DNA from: an uncultured Erysipelotrichaceae bacterium
Lineage (GTDB): Bacteria; Bacillota_I; Bacilli_A; Erysipelotrichales; Erysipelotrichaceae
NCBI GenBank assembly: GCA_944326825.1
Contig: CALVFL010000019.1
Coordinates: 1 to 32,561 of the forward strand
DNA length: 32,561 nt
Direction of reading: 5' to 3'
A program made the position numbers and the translations under genes. The notes beneath the pieces are model-generated. The model was not told the origin of the DNA and searched no databases. It was given only the letters and a program-made list of their open reading frames with translations. The stretch's first letter is position 1, and every line of letters begins with the position of its first letter. This document shows, piece after piece, positions 15,194 to 24,740 of the stretch.

Positions 15194-15653
15194 GATAGTC
15201 TTGCTTTTAGGACTTTTAGTTTCTTTATATTTGGGTCATTTCAATTATCAAAGTATCGATTTAAACGAAAAGCACGATTATCTGATCGAGATCAAAGGGG
15301 AGGTTGAAAGGCCGGGCATCTATCATACAGACGGTACTAAAACCACGAACGATCTTTTAAATCTGGCTGGCATCAAGGAAGAAAGCGATCTTGCGATGAT
15401 AAATCTAAGCCTGATACCATCACCAAACAGTATTATTTCGATTCCTAAAAAGATGGATAAGCAAAAGATATCGATCAATTCGGCTTCGCTGGCTGAGCTT
15501 TGCACTTTAAAAGGGATCAAGGAAACCCTGGCCCAAAGGATCATTGATTATCGGAATGATCATGGCGGATTTAAGACCTTAGAAGAATTGCTGGAAGTAA
15601 AAGGCATCGGTGAAAAGAAGTATGAAGCGATATTTGACGATATTTGCCTCTAG
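15186..15653 (+). CDS. comEA: Competence protein ComEA, membrane DNA receptor
   Basis: ComEA binds incoming double-stranded DNA outside the membrane and passes it to ComEC. The 155-aa protein has a short N-terminal membrane segment (about 2-16), an SLBB-type domain (about 30-92: IEIKGEVERPGIYHTDG, LLNLAGI, LIPSPNSIISIPK) and a C-terminal helix-hairpin-helix pair (about 96-152: ISINSASLAELCTLKGIKE, then LLEVKGIGEKKYEAI) that contacts DNA. It lies directly before comEC and its end overlaps that gene. The upstream overlap is with the Ig-like gene. Confidence 0.93.
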   Translation: MLKIVLLLGLLVSLYLGHFNYQSIDLNEKHDYLIEIKGEVERPGIYHTDGTKTTNDLLNLAGIKEESDLAMINLSLIPSPNSIISIPKKMDKQKISINSASLAELCTLKGIKETLAQRIIDYRNDHGGFKTLEELLEVKGIGEKKYEAIFDDICL

Positions 15654-17439
15654 CGATCTTTTAAAGATCGTTCTTTACATCCTCATCCTTCTTTATGTCC
15701 GGCACTTTTTAACTTTTATCGTTTTGATCTTATTTATTTTAAAAGGAAGAGATAAAGGGGAACTGTGCTTGTTTTTGGGAGTGGTGTTGCTTGTAATGCT
15801 AAGAGCTAGCAGTATGGACATCAAGACTAATCATTTTGTGATCCAGACCATCAAAGAAAATGGTTATATCGCTAAAGGGCTATTGTATGATCTTAAACTC
15901 AAAGGAAGTGATGGGTTTAAGATCGGCGATGTCATCTATGTTGATGAGTTTAGTGAAAAGGGCAATGATCCTATTGATAATATCTATTATGTCGCTGATG
16001 AAGCCAAGTTTTTATTCCACATTCCTAACTTTCGCAGCGATCTTTATCTAAAGATCGCTGATGAAAAAAGTTATGCAGCGGAATTTTTAAAATACAGTTT
16101 ATTTGATCTATACGGGGATGAAGATTTCAATATCTTTTTATCCGCTTATTTTCTATATCTGCTGTTTTTAAGACTGTTCAAGTTCATTTTTAAAGACAAG
16201 GCTTATTTGGCTGCTCTTTTTGTATTCTTTAATCTTTGGGACATCGATTATACATTTATACGTATCGCATCTTTAGTGCTTTTGAAAAACTTTATCAAAC
16301 GCAAAGATCTTATCCTGACCTTTTCGATCCTCCTTTTTATTTTATATAATCCTCAAAGCATCTATTCCTACAGTTTCATCTTTCCGTTTGCTTTGCGGCT
16401 TTTTCTTTTATACAAAGGTCAACACAGTTTTAAAGCCGTGATCCTTATTTTGCAGTCGGTCTTGTTTTATGAGGTGGATGTCATCTCGCTTTTCTTTTTT
16501 AAATATATCATGTCTATCACGGCACTATTCAGTGTCTTGGCGATCATTTCAGTCTATCTTGATCTGCCGTCATTTATCTTTGAAGGCTTTAAAATATTGA
16601 ATGATCTCAATAGTTTTATCGTTGTCAGAGGCCAATTATCTATGCTGGTGATAGCTTTTTATCTTTTGTTTATTAAAAGTTTCAGGATCAAAAGTGAAAC
16701 ATTAAAACTAATAATATTATTCTTGCTTGTTCTCAGCAATATCTCTAATTATTATGCCAATGTAACGATGATTGATGTCGGGCAGGGCGATGCGATCTAT
16801 ATCACTTCAATAAACAATACCGATAACACACTCATCGATACCGGCAGTGAATATAATTATTATAAGCTAAAGAGGTTTTTGAAAAGAAGAGGGGTCTATA
16901 GTCTGGACCGTTTGATCATTACCCATTTTGATAAAGACCACTCTGGCAATATCGCAGCTCTTTTAAAGGATTTCGATGTCAAAAACCTGGTATTAAACGG
17001 CGAAGATGTTCAAACGAAAAGTTATACTCTTAAAAGTATCAATGAAAAGATCTATGATAATGCCAATGATAATTCTTCGGTCTATATAACTGACATCAAT
17101 GGTTTGAATTTCTTTTTTAGCGGCGACATCTCTAAGTTAAGCGAGAGTGATCTTTGTGATAAATATTATGGCTTTAAGATCGATATTTTAAAAGCAGCTC
17201 ATCATGGTTCAAATACTTCGACTTCTGATGTGTTTCTCAACACTTTCAGGCCAAAATTGGCTTTGATCTCGACATCCGGCCAGTATGCACATCCTCACAA
17301 AGAGGTGATCGAGCGTTTAGACAAGTGGCAGATCCCTTATCTTTGCACCAAAGAAAACGGCGACATTGCGATCATCTTTGGCAAGTTCGCTAATTTTTAT
17401 ATTACGGGCAACCATGAATTTGGTATAATAACTAAGTGA
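15622..17439 (+). CDS. comEC: DNA internalization channel ComEC/Rec2
   Basis: ComEC forms the channel that takes single-stranded DNA into the cell. Several hydrophobic stretches span the first two thirds, including a competence-type membrane region (about 160-360). A C-terminal metallo-beta-lactamase domain starts at VTMIDVGQGDAIYI and carries the metal motif THFDKDHSGN, LIDTGSE, FFSGDIS and AAHHGSNTS; these residues support nuclease function. At about 605 aa it is shorter than the B. subtilis protein (about 776), with a reduced N-terminal OB-like part. The start is uncertain: GTG at 15610 or ATG at 15622, both inside comEA. The GTGA overlap with holA at the end couples them. Confidence 0.92.
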   Translation: MKRYLTIFASSDLLKIVLYILILLYVRHFLTFIVLILFILKGRDKGELCLFLGVVLLVMLRASSMDIKTNHFVIQTIKENGYIAKGLLYDLKLKGSDGFKIGDVIYVDEFSEKGNDPIDNIYYVADEAKFLFHIPNFRSDLYLKIADEKSYAAEFLKYSLFDLYGDEDFNIFLSAYFLYLLFLRLFKFIFKDKAYLAALFVFFNLWDIDYTFIRIASLVLLKNFIKRKDLILTFSILLFILYNPQSIYSYSFIFPFALRLFLLYKGQHSFKAVILILQSVLFYEVDVISLFFFKYIMSITALFSVLAIISVYLDLPSFIFEGFKILNDLNSFIVVRGQLSMLVIAFYLLFIKSFRIKSETLKLIILFLLVLSNISNYYANVTMIDVGQGDAIYITSINNTDNTLIDTGSEYNYYKLKRFLKRRGVYSLDRLIITHFDKDHSGNIAALLKDFDVKNLVLNGEDVQTKSYTLKSINEKIYDNANDNSSVYITDINGLNFFFSGDISKLSESDLCDKYYGFKIDILKAAHHGSNTSTSDVFLNTFRPKLALISTSGQYAHPHKEVIERLDKWQIPYLCTKENGDIAIIFGKFANFYITGNHEFGIITK

Positions 17440-18401
17440 TATATCTCTTAAAAGGCGAAGAAAAACACGCTTTAAAAAATGAAATAGCGAATATCTTGAA
17501 TAAAGGCAAGATCAAAGGGTCAGCTGTTTTTAGCTATGACGGCAATTCTTCGACTTTTTCCTTGCGGGATTTGAATAACGAACTGTTTACCTATAATTTT
17601 TTCGCTGACAAAAAAGCAGTTATCTTAAAAGATCCGCTATTTTTAACGTCCGGTTATAAAGACAAAGAAGAAAAAGATCTGGAAATCTTTTATAATTACA
17701 TCGATCATCCATCCGAAGATATCGAACTCATCATCTATGCTGAAGCATTAAACTTTGATTCCCGTTTAAATAATTATAAAAGGCTCTCTAAAAATGCCCG
17801 GGTTTTAAATTTTGATCCTTTGAGTGAATATAACTTTAAAAAAGAGGGCAGTACTTTGCTTAAAAGGAATTTTGCCTATTTTGATAATGAGATGATAGCT
17901 TATCTTTTGGATAATGCCGATGGTAAACTGACTAATCTTTATCAAGATATCGAAGTTTTGAAGCTTTATCCTGATAAACTTGATCTGATGGCTTTAAAAG
18001 CTTTGATCGCTTTGAATGTGGAAGGCAATGTCTTTAAACTGACAGCCGCTATCTTAAATAAAGATCTTAGAGAAGCCAAAAAGATCATTGATGATTTTTT
18101 ATATATGAATGTATCTGTTCCCTATATCATCGCTTCAATCGCTTCGCAGTTCCGTTTTATGAATTCTGTGAAGATACTCTTGGATAAAGGTCTTAATAAT
18201 AACGAGATAATGAATGAACTGAATATCCGTTCTGAATATCGTTTAAACAAGACTTTTGAAGCGATCAGACGTTTTCATGATGCGGATTATTTAAAGATCT
18301 TGTATTCACTAGCTTTATTTGACGAGAGGTTCAAAAGCGGTGATGTGATCGATACTGCAGAGCGTTTAGATCTGCTGCTTTTAGATATTATGGGGGTTTA
18401 A
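17436..18401 (+). CDS. holA: DNA polymerase III delta subunit HolA
   Basis: HolA is the clamp-loader subunit that opens the beta clamp. The 321-aa protein begins MIYLLKGEEKHALKNEIANI, the usual opening of the family, and shows the divergent AAA+-like fold with VILKDPLFL and the helical C-terminal domain: SVPYIIASIASQFRFM and ALFDERFKSGD. It starts with GTG overlapping the comEC stop (GTGA). The comEA-comEC-holA order is standard in Bacillota. The family is poorly conserved, but position and C-terminal blocks make the call firm. Confidence 0.9.
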   Translation: MIYLLKGEEKHALKNEIANILNKGKIKGSAVFSYDGNSSTFSLRDLNNELFTYNFFADKKAVILKDPLFLTSGYKDKEEKDLEIFYNYIDHPSEDIELIIYAEALNFDSRLNNYKRLSKNARVLNFDPLSEYNFKKEGSTLLKRNFAYFDNEMIAYLLDNADGKLTNLYQDIEVLKLYPDKLDLMALKALIALNVEGNVFKLTAAILNKDLREAKKIIDDFLYMNVSVPYIIASIASQFRFMNSVKILLDKGLNNNEIMNELNIRSEYRLNKTFEAIRRFHDADYLKILYSLALFDERFKSGDVIDTAERLDLLLLDIMGV

Positions 18402-18402
18402 A

Positions 18403-19596
18403 GTGAAGGCAATCAAAGATATATACCGTATCGGCTATGGTCCCAGCAGTTCACATACGATCGGTCCGATGCGGATAGTTAAACTTTATAAAGAAGTATT
18501 TCCTGAAAGCGAAAAATATATCGTCAATCTCTACGGTTCTTTGGCTTTCAGCGGGAAGGGACATAAGACTGATCTGATCATCAAACGCTGTCTTGGCGAT
18601 AACTGCAAGATCAATTTTGTTAAGGATTTTAGTGGCGATACTGCTAATAAGATGACGATTGAAGGTTTTAGTCTAGAAAAAAGGTTTCCTTTGTGGCATG
18701 GCGAATCACTGGGCGGCGGCGCTATCAGGATCGCTGAATATCCGACCGATGATGATAAGGAAGTTTATGAAGAAAACACTTTTGAAAAGATCAAAGATCA
18801 TCTTTTAAAACACGATCTCTCGCTTTTAGACTACATCAGGGAAAATGAAAGCGATCTGGAAGTTTATCTTGATGATGTTTTAAAGGCGATGTTTGAAAGT
18901 GTGAAAAGGGGGCTTAATGCCGAAGGGATCATCAGCGATCGTCTAAAGGTTTCAAGAAGCGCCAAAAAACTTTATGAAGAAGCCTTTAATAAAGATGATG
19001 AAGATCTTAAACTGATTGCTTATGCCTATGCCGCCAGTGAAGAGAACGCTATGGGTGAGATCGTGGCAACAGCTCCGACTTTAGGTTCATGCGGGATCGT
19101 CGCTTCGCTCATGTATTATGCTCACTTTGATAAAAAGATAAAGATCGCTAAACTTAAAGAAGCATTGATGGTCGGAGGGATTTTTGGCAACCTTGTTAAG
19201 ACGAACGCATCGATCGCTGGCGCTATTGGAGGCTGTCAGGCAGAAGTCGGTACGGCTTGTGCAATGGCTGCGGCTATGATCGCTTATTTGAAAGGCGGTA
19301 CACTAGATATGATCGAATATGCCGCCGAGATCGGTATTGAACATCATTTGGGTCTTACCTGTGATCCGGTCTTTGGAATGGTGATCATCCCTTGTATTGA
19401 ACGCAATGCCATGGCTGTTTTAAGAAGTTTCGATGCCGCTAAATTATCGATGAATCTCTTAAAGTTCCGCAAACATCTCGTAACTTTTGATATGGTCACT
19501 CATTCAATGAACTATACCGGCCAAAAACTCTCGCCGGAATTAAAAGAAACCAGTTTAGGCGGCCTGGCCTTGGAGTTCAGCGATGAAGAAGATTGA
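18403..19596 (+). CDS. sdaA: Iron-sulfur L-serine dehydratase, single chain
   Basis: It converts L-serine to pyruvate and ammonia with a [4Fe-4S] cluster. The N-terminal beta part (about 1-140) opens with IYRIGYGPSSSHTIGPM; the alpha part follows in the same chain, with APTLGSCGIVAS. The three cluster cysteines match the family: GGCQAEVG (Cys278), LTCDPVFGM (Cys320) and IPCIERNAM (Cys331). The 397 aa are shorter than the 454 aa of E. coli SdaA, but all motifs are kept. It starts with GTG after a GGGGG-containing binding site, one base after holA, and overlaps the U32 gene by 14 bases. Serine use links to acetate formation through ackA downstream (inference). Confidence 0.93.
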   Translation: MKAIKDIYRIGYGPSSSHTIGPMRIVKLYKEVFPESEKYIVNLYGSLAFSGKGHKTDLIIKRCLGDNCKINFVKDFSGDTANKMTIEGFSLEKRFPLWHGESLGGGAIRIAEYPTDDDKEVYEENTFEKIKDHLLKHDLSLLDYIRENESDLEVYLDDVLKAMFESVKRGLNAEGIISDRLKVSRSAKKLYEEAFNKDDEDLKLIAYAYAASEENAMGEIVATAPTLGSCGIVASLMYYAHFDKKIKIAKLKEALMVGGIFGNLVKTNASIAGAIGGCQAEVGTACAMAAAMIAYLKGGTLDMIEYAAEIGIEHHLGLTCDPVFGMVIIPCIERNAMAVLRSFDAAKLSMNLLKFRKHLVTFDMVTHSMNYTGQKLSPELKETSLGGLALEFSDEED

Positions 19597-21754
19597 ACTC
19601 TTGGCACCAGCCGGTTCGCTTGAAGCCTTGTATCAGGCGATCTATAATGGCGCCGATGCGGTTTATTTCGGCATGAAACATTTTGGTGCCAGGGCCTTTG
19701 CGGCTAATTTTGATCATGAGGAAGTTATTGAGGCTATTGAGCTTTGTCATAAATTCAACCGTAAAGCTTATGTAACGATGAATACGATGCTCAACGAAGA
19801 TGAGCTCATGGCCGCTATCAAAGAAGTGGAATTTCTTTATAATAACGGGATCGATGCCCTGATCGTTTCTGATCTTGGTCTGATCTATCTTGTATCTAAG
19901 CTCTTTCCTGATCTTGAACTTCACGCTTCGACCCAAATGAACATCAATAACTATAAGGCGGCCAAAAAAGCTTATGAACTGGGATTAAAACGGATCGTTT
20001 TAGCCAGAGAAACCGATCTTAAGACGATCAAAGAAGTTGCCAGAGATTTTGAAGTGGAAGTTTTCGGACATGGCGCTTTATGCATATCGTACAGCGGACA
20101 GTGCCTCATGTCTTCCTCGATGTTTAAAAGATCCGGCAATAAAGGTACCTGCGCTCAATGCTGCCGCTTGCAGTATCGCATATATGATGAAGATGAGAAA
20201 ACATTCATCAAAACAAATGATGAGTATCTGCTAAGTCCCAAAGATCTCAATACTCTTGAGCATCTTAGCGAACTGATTGAAGCGAATGTTGCCTCGATCA
20301 AGATCGAAGGACGCATGAAAAGAAAAGAATATGTCGCTTTAGTGACAAGAGTCTATCGTGAAGCGATCGATGCTTATTATAAAGGTGAAACCTATCATCT
20401 TGATCCCGACACTTTAAAAGAACTTAAACTGATGTTTAATCGAGGTTTCAGTTCAGGCTATGCCTTTGAAGACCAGATTGAAACGATCTTAAATCCATAT
20501 CGTCCTAATCATATCGGTATTATGATCGCAGAAGTGATCGCTTATCATAAAGGCAAAGTCAAGATCAGACTTTTTGATACGCTTAGACAAGGTGATGGCA
20601 TCAGACTGATCGATCAAAAAGAAGAGTATGGTTTTATTGCCAATAAGATCTATAAGAATGATAAACTCATAAACGGTGCTTCAAAAGGCGAGATCGTAGA
20701 GTTAGATCTTTCACAAAAGGTAGCCAAAGGCACCAAGGTCTATAAGACTTCCGATAGAGCGCTGTTAGATGAAGTCATCACTGAGCGACCGCTTTATAAA
20801 GAAAAGATCAGTATCACTTATGAAGCCAAGATCGGCAAACCTTTTAAATTGCGGATTGCTGATGAGTTTGATTCTATTACTTATATTAGTGATTATATCT
20901 TGCCGCAAGCGAAAAATTCTTTAAGCGATGATGCTGTTTTTAAAAGACAGCTGGCCAAATTGAACGACACTCCTTATGAAGCTTTCAGTATCAGCGGCAG
21001 TTTAGACGATGTCTTTATGCCAGTCAGCTTGATCAATAAGGCCAGACGTGAAGCGATCACTCAATTCATGAGTGAAAAGACGGCTGTTAAAAAAGAGGGC
21101 AAAAAGACTTATGAAAAAGCAGATTTAACTGCTTGTCATGATATTTTGAATATTGTCGAGATAAATGATGAAAGACTTTTGAAGAAGATCCAAAGAAATG
21201 ATCTTTTGATCGCTACGGCTTCTAAGAAACTTTCCAGAAAATACGATCTGCCGTTGATCGGAGCAAACGTTAAAAGGGATAGTGATTCAGATGAAAAGGA
21301 ACTCATCGTTTCCGAATTAGGCTCTCTTAAAGAAGATGTGATCGTCAGTGCTAATTTTAATGTAGCCAATTCCTATGCTTTAGAGTTTTTATACAGTTTA
21401 AAGGCGAGAGCGGTGATCTTATCGTTTGAACTGAACGATCTTGAGATCACAAGATTAAAAGACAGTTTTTATAAACGTCATGGTTTCTTTCCGGCTGTCT
21501 ATCGTCTTAGCTATGGCAAACGGGATCTGATGTATCTAAAGATCGATCCGATCGCTTCGTATTTAAAAGAAAAGTATAATAAAGCACATACTTATGATCT
21601 TGTCGATCTGCGTGGCGATCATTTCAAGATAGTCAATTCTTCAGATGGTCCGACAAGACTTCTTGAAAATGAGCCAGTATCTAACGAAGGCATCGAAGGC
21701 GTCCATAAGTATTATCGAATTTTAGATGAAGAGGATTTAAACATTTTAAAATAA
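19583..21754 (+). CDS. Peptidase U32 family RNA hydroxylation protein (RlhA/TrhP-like)
   Basis: U32 proteins were named as collagenases, but E. coli RlhA and TrhP are needed for hydroxylation of 23S rRNA C2501 and of tRNA uridine 34. This 723-aa protein starts KIELLAPAGSLEALYQAIYN, has LHASTQMNINN and the cysteine set typical of the family: GALCISYSGQCLMSS (Cys167, Cys174) and GTCAQCC (Cys190, Cys193/194), then IKIEGRMKRKEYVA. The length and long C-terminal part (about 400-723) fit the RlhA layout with a DUF3656-like region rather than the short two-gene form of B. subtilis (yrrN/yrrO). Which RNA it acts on is not decided by sequence. It overlaps sdaA by 14 bases. Confidence 0.88.
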   Translation: MKKIELLAPAGSLEALYQAIYNGADAVYFGMKHFGARAFAANFDHEEVIEAIELCHKFNRKAYVTMNTMLNEDELMAAIKEVEFLYNNGIDALIVSDLGLIYLVSKLFPDLELHASTQMNINNYKAAKKAYELGLKRIVLARETDLKTIKEVARDFEVEVFGHGALCISYSGQCLMSSSMFKRSGNKGTCAQCCRLQYRIYDEDEKTFIKTNDEYLLSPKDLNTLEHLSELIEANVASIKIEGRMKRKEYVALVTRVYREAIDAYYKGETYHLDPDTLKELKLMFNRGFSSGYAFEDQIETILNPYRPNHIGIMIAEVIAYHKGKVKIRLFDTLRQGDGIRLIDQKEEYGFIANKIYKNDKLINGASKGEIVELDLSQKVAKGTKVYKTSDRALLDEVITERPLYKEKISITYEAKIGKPFKLRIADEFDSITYISDYILPQAKNSLSDDAVFKRQLAKLNDTPYEAFSISGSLDDVFMPVSLINKARREAITQFMSEKTAVKKEGKKTYEKADLTACHDILNIVEINDERLLKKIQRNDLLIATASKKLSRKYDLPLIGANVKRDSDSDEKELIVSELGSLKEDVIVSANFNVANSYALEFLYSLKARAVILSFELNDLEITRLKDSFYKRHGFFPAVYRLSYGKRDLMYLKIDPIASYLKEKYNKAHTYDLVDLRGDHFKIVNSSDGPTRLLENEPVSNEGIEGVHKYYRILDEEDLNILK

Positions 21755-21763
21755 GCTCTTTAT

Positions 21764-21772
21764 TGATATAAT
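21764..21772 (+). promoter_or_regulatory. Extended -10 promoter of smc-ftsY-ylxM
   Basis: TG-A-TATAAT (TG 21764-21765, hexamer 21767-21772) sits in the short gap after the U32 gene. No good -35 is seen. An AAAGGAGG ribosome binding site (about 21778-21785) precedes the smc ATG at 21789. Confidence 0.6.
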
Positions 21773-21788
21773 AAACAAAGGAGGCAGA

Positions 21789-24740
21789 ATGTTTCTAAAA
21801 AGAATTGAAATACAAGGTTTTAAATCCTTTGCCGATAAAGTCGTCATAAATTTTGAAAACAGTGTTACCGGTATCGTCGGGCCAAACGGCTGCGGCAAGT
21901 CCAATATCGCCGATGCGATCCGCTGGGTCTTGGGTGAGCAAAGCGTCAAATCATTGCGTGGGGAAAAAATGGTCGATGTCATCTTTGCTGGCAGCGAAAA
22001 TCGCCGTCCCTTAAACAAAGCGGAAGTAACGCTGGTTTTCGACAACAGCAAGCATTATCTCAATGCAGATGAAGAAGAGATCGAAATAACCAGAAGGATC
22101 TATGCCAGTCAACAGGATGCAGAGTATCTTATCAATCGCCGTCAGGTACGCTTAAAAGACATCGTCGATCTGATACTTGACAGCGGTCTTGGCAAAGATT
22201 CTTTATCGATGATCTCACAAGGTAATATCTCGGCTTTTGCAGAAGCTAAACCTTATGAAAGAAGGGCTATCTTCGAAGAAACAGCCGGAGTTGCCAAATA
22301 TAAAAAACGTAAAAATGAAGCCATCAATCGTTTAGAGCGCACTAAAGACAATTTAGAGCGCACTTACGATATTTTAAATGAATTAGAAAAACAGGTATCG
22401 CCACTAAAAAGGCAAGCCCGCAAGGCAGAACTCTATAAAGAAAAGAAAGCCCGCCTGGAAGAGATCGAGATAGCAGTACTTGTCAAAGAGATCGATCTTT
22501 TATCCTCTCAGATCGAAGAAGTAAACCGGCAATTATTTGACCTTGAATCAGCTGTCACGATGCATAAGGCTTCTATCCAGGTCCATGAAAACAATGTCGG
22601 ATTTGCCAAAGAGGAATTGAATGCTTTAGAAAAAGAATTAAATCTATCTCAGGATAAACTGATGAAGACTTTAAATGAGATCAGGATCTTAGAAACCAGA
22701 AAAGTCGAGATCGATGAAAGAAGACGTTATGCCATAAGGACTGGTGACATTGATGAAAAGATCACGCATTTAAAAGATCTTTTACATGAAGCCAAAAGCG
22801 AATATGAAGACCGTGTTGATCGTTTGGCTAAATTGAATGCCGAAATAGAGATCAATGAACATAAACTGGAAGAATGTGCTTTGGCATTAAGTGAAGCTTC
22901 CTTCAAGAAAGATGAAACAGCTAATCTTTTAAGACGTTTTGAAAACCGCAAGGAACTTTTGGAAAACCTTCTCAAAGATCCTTTTGGCGCTAATTCTCAA
23001 AGCGGTGTCAGAGCGATCATGGAGAATAAAGAAGCCTTCTATGGTGTAATGGGAGTCGTCGGCCAGAATCTGTTTGCTAAAGAAGGGTATGAAGAAGCTC
23101 TCAGCGTCGCTTTAGGCGGCAGTACTTATCATATTGTTACCACGAATGAAGAAAGTGCCCGCAAAGCGATCGCCTTTTTAAAGCGCAACCGCAGCGGCAG
23201 AGCTACTTTCTTGCCATGCTCTGTCTTGAAACGCCGCAAAGTCAACGATCAGGCCTTGTTTATAGCTGAAAACTCGGAAGGGTATATCGGTGTTTTAAGC
23301 GACTTTTGTGATTGCGAAAAAGAATATGAGATCATCAGGGACGCTCTTTTGGGCAATATCTTAGTTACCAAAGACTTAAAGAGTGCCAATGAACTATCTG
23401 CTCTTTTAGAACATAATTACCGTATCGTTACTTTAGAAGGAGATGTCGTCAATCGGGGCGGTTCCATGACTGGCGGCAAGAGTAAAAACGACCTCTCACT
23501 CATCACTGCTTCTTCACAATTAGAAGACATTAAAAAGAAACTTGTCAGCTATGAAGCTGAACATGAGCTATCTATCAGAAAATATAACGAGATCATCAAA
23601 GAAAAAGATCAGATCGACCGAAGCATCATGGAAAACAGGATCGCCATCGCTACTTTAGAGCCAGTCGTCGATGCCAAAAGAGCGAAGTATGAAAAACTGC
23701 AAAGCGATCTTGAAACTTTAGCTCCGCAGGACCAAGAAAGAGACTGCGACAATACAACGATCAGCGATGACATCGTTGAGCGTTTAAACAGGGAATATGC
23801 TGCCCGTGATAAACTTAATACTTCGCTTAATGCCCTTAAAGATAAACGCAATCATTTAAAAGGCGATATCGAGCGAAAAGAAGTTCAGATAAAACAGATC
23901 AGAAATGAACTTGAAAAGGCTCAGGATGATGCCAACCGTTATAATGCGCAAGGGGCAGTCATCAAAGTTAAACTTGACAATGATCTGCAAAGATTATCAA
24001 GCGAATATAAGATGACTTATGAATATGCCTTGGCTAATGTGAATGTCGATGAAGATTATGAGAATGCCAAAGATGAAGTCAAGCGTTTAAGAGATGAGAT
24101 CGAATCGCTTGGCAATATCAATATGGAAGCTCCCGAAGAATATAGCAAGATCAATGAACGCTACGATCTGACTAAGCGCAGTTATGATGATTTGATGTCA
24201 TCAAGAGATAAGATCTTGAATGCCATTGAAGAGATGGATCAGATCATGGTCGAACAGTTTAAAGATACTTTCGATAAGATCAACGCTGAACTGAACAATA
24301 CATTCAGAGCCCTCTTTGGCGGCGGTAAAGCCAAGCTGGTCTTGGAAGATCCCAATGATATTCTCAATACCGGCATTGATGTCGATGTCCAGCCCCCTGG
24401 CAAATCAGTCAAGTCGATCAGGCTGTTTTCTGGCGGTGAGAAGACGCTCATTGCGATCTGTGTTCTCTTTACGATCTTAAAGATCCGTCCGGTACCTCTT
24501 ATCGTCTTTGATGAGGTCGAAGCGGCTTTGGATCAGGCTAACGTGGAAAGATTTGCCAAATATGTCCGCAGTTTTGAAGATGACAGTCAATTTATCATCA
24601 TTACCCATCGTCCTGGTACGATGGCTCAATGTGATGTCTTATATGGTGTGACGATGCAAAAAAGAGGGGTATCGCAGATGCTTAAGGTTAAGCTTGTCGA
24701 TGCGATCGAGATGGCTGATAAAAGCGAGGTAGAAAACTGA
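21789..24740 (+). CDS. smc: Chromosome segregation ATPase SMC (short-arm form)
   Basis: SMC dimers with ScpAB extrude DNA loops and organise the chromosome. The N-terminal half-head has the family start KRIEIQGFKSFADK and Walker A GPNGCGKSN (31-39). The C-terminal half has the signature LFSGGEKT (about 880-887) and Walker B PLIVFDEVEAALD (903-915). The hinge (about 405-560) is recognised by VGQNLFAKEGYEEALSVALG and ends near GGSMTGGK. Coiled coils join head and hinge at about 165-400 and 565-845. At 983 aa it is about 200 residues shorter than B. subtilis Smc (1186), and both arms are short. The head and hinge motifs are intact, so this looks like a real short form, not a deletion. Its TGA shares its A with the ftsY ATG. 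Confidence 0.95.
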   Translation: MFLKRIEIQGFKSFADKVVINFENSVTGIVGPNGCGKSNIADAIRWVLGEQSVKSLRGEKMVDVIFAGSENRRPLNKAEVTLVFDNSKHYLNADEEEIEITRRIYASQQDAEYLINRRQVRLKDIVDLILDSGLGKDSLSMISQGNISAFAEAKPYERRAIFEETAGVAKYKKRKNEAINRLERTKDNLERTYDILNELEKQVSPLKRQARKAELYKEKKARLEEIEIAVLVKEIDLLSSQIEEVNRQLFDLESAVTMHKASIQVHENNVGFAKEELNALEKELNLSQDKLMKTLNEIRILETRKVEIDERRRYAIRTGDIDEKITHLKDLLHEAKSEYEDRVDRLAKLNAEIEINEHKLEECALALSEASFKKDETANLLRRFENRKELLENLLKDPFGANSQSGVRAIMENKEAFYGVMGVVGQNLFAKEGYEEALSVALGGSTYHIVTTNEESARKAIAFLKRNRSGRATFLPCSVLKRRKVNDQALFIAENSEGYIGVLSDFCDCEKEYEIIRDALLGNILVTKDLKSANELSALLEHNYRIVTLEGDVVNRGGSMTGGKSKNDLSLITASSQLEDIKKKLVSYEAEHELSIRKYNEIIKEKDQIDRSIMENRIAIATLEPVVDAKRAKYEKLQSDLETLAPQDQERDCDNTTISDDIVERLNREYAARDKLNTSLNALKDKRNHLKGDIERKEVQIKQIRNELEKAQDDANRYNAQGAVIKVKLDNDLQRLSSEYKMTYEYALANVNVDEDYENAKDEVKRLRDEIESLGNINMEAPEEYSKINERYDLTKRSYDDLMSSRDKILNAIEEMDQIMVEQFKDTFDKINAELNNTFRALFGGGKAKLVLEDPNDILNTGIDVDVQPPGKSVKSIRLFSGGEKTLIAICVLFTILKIRPVPLIVFDEVEAALDQANVERFAKYVRSFEDDSQFIIITHRPGTMAQCDVLYGVTMQKRGVSQMLKVKLVDAIEMADKSEVEN

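Noticed and set aside
21136..24451. Minus-strand serine-rich frames opposite the U32 and smc genes
   Set aside because: Their composition mirrors the reverse complement of lysine/glutamate-rich coiled-coil coding; no independent evidence.
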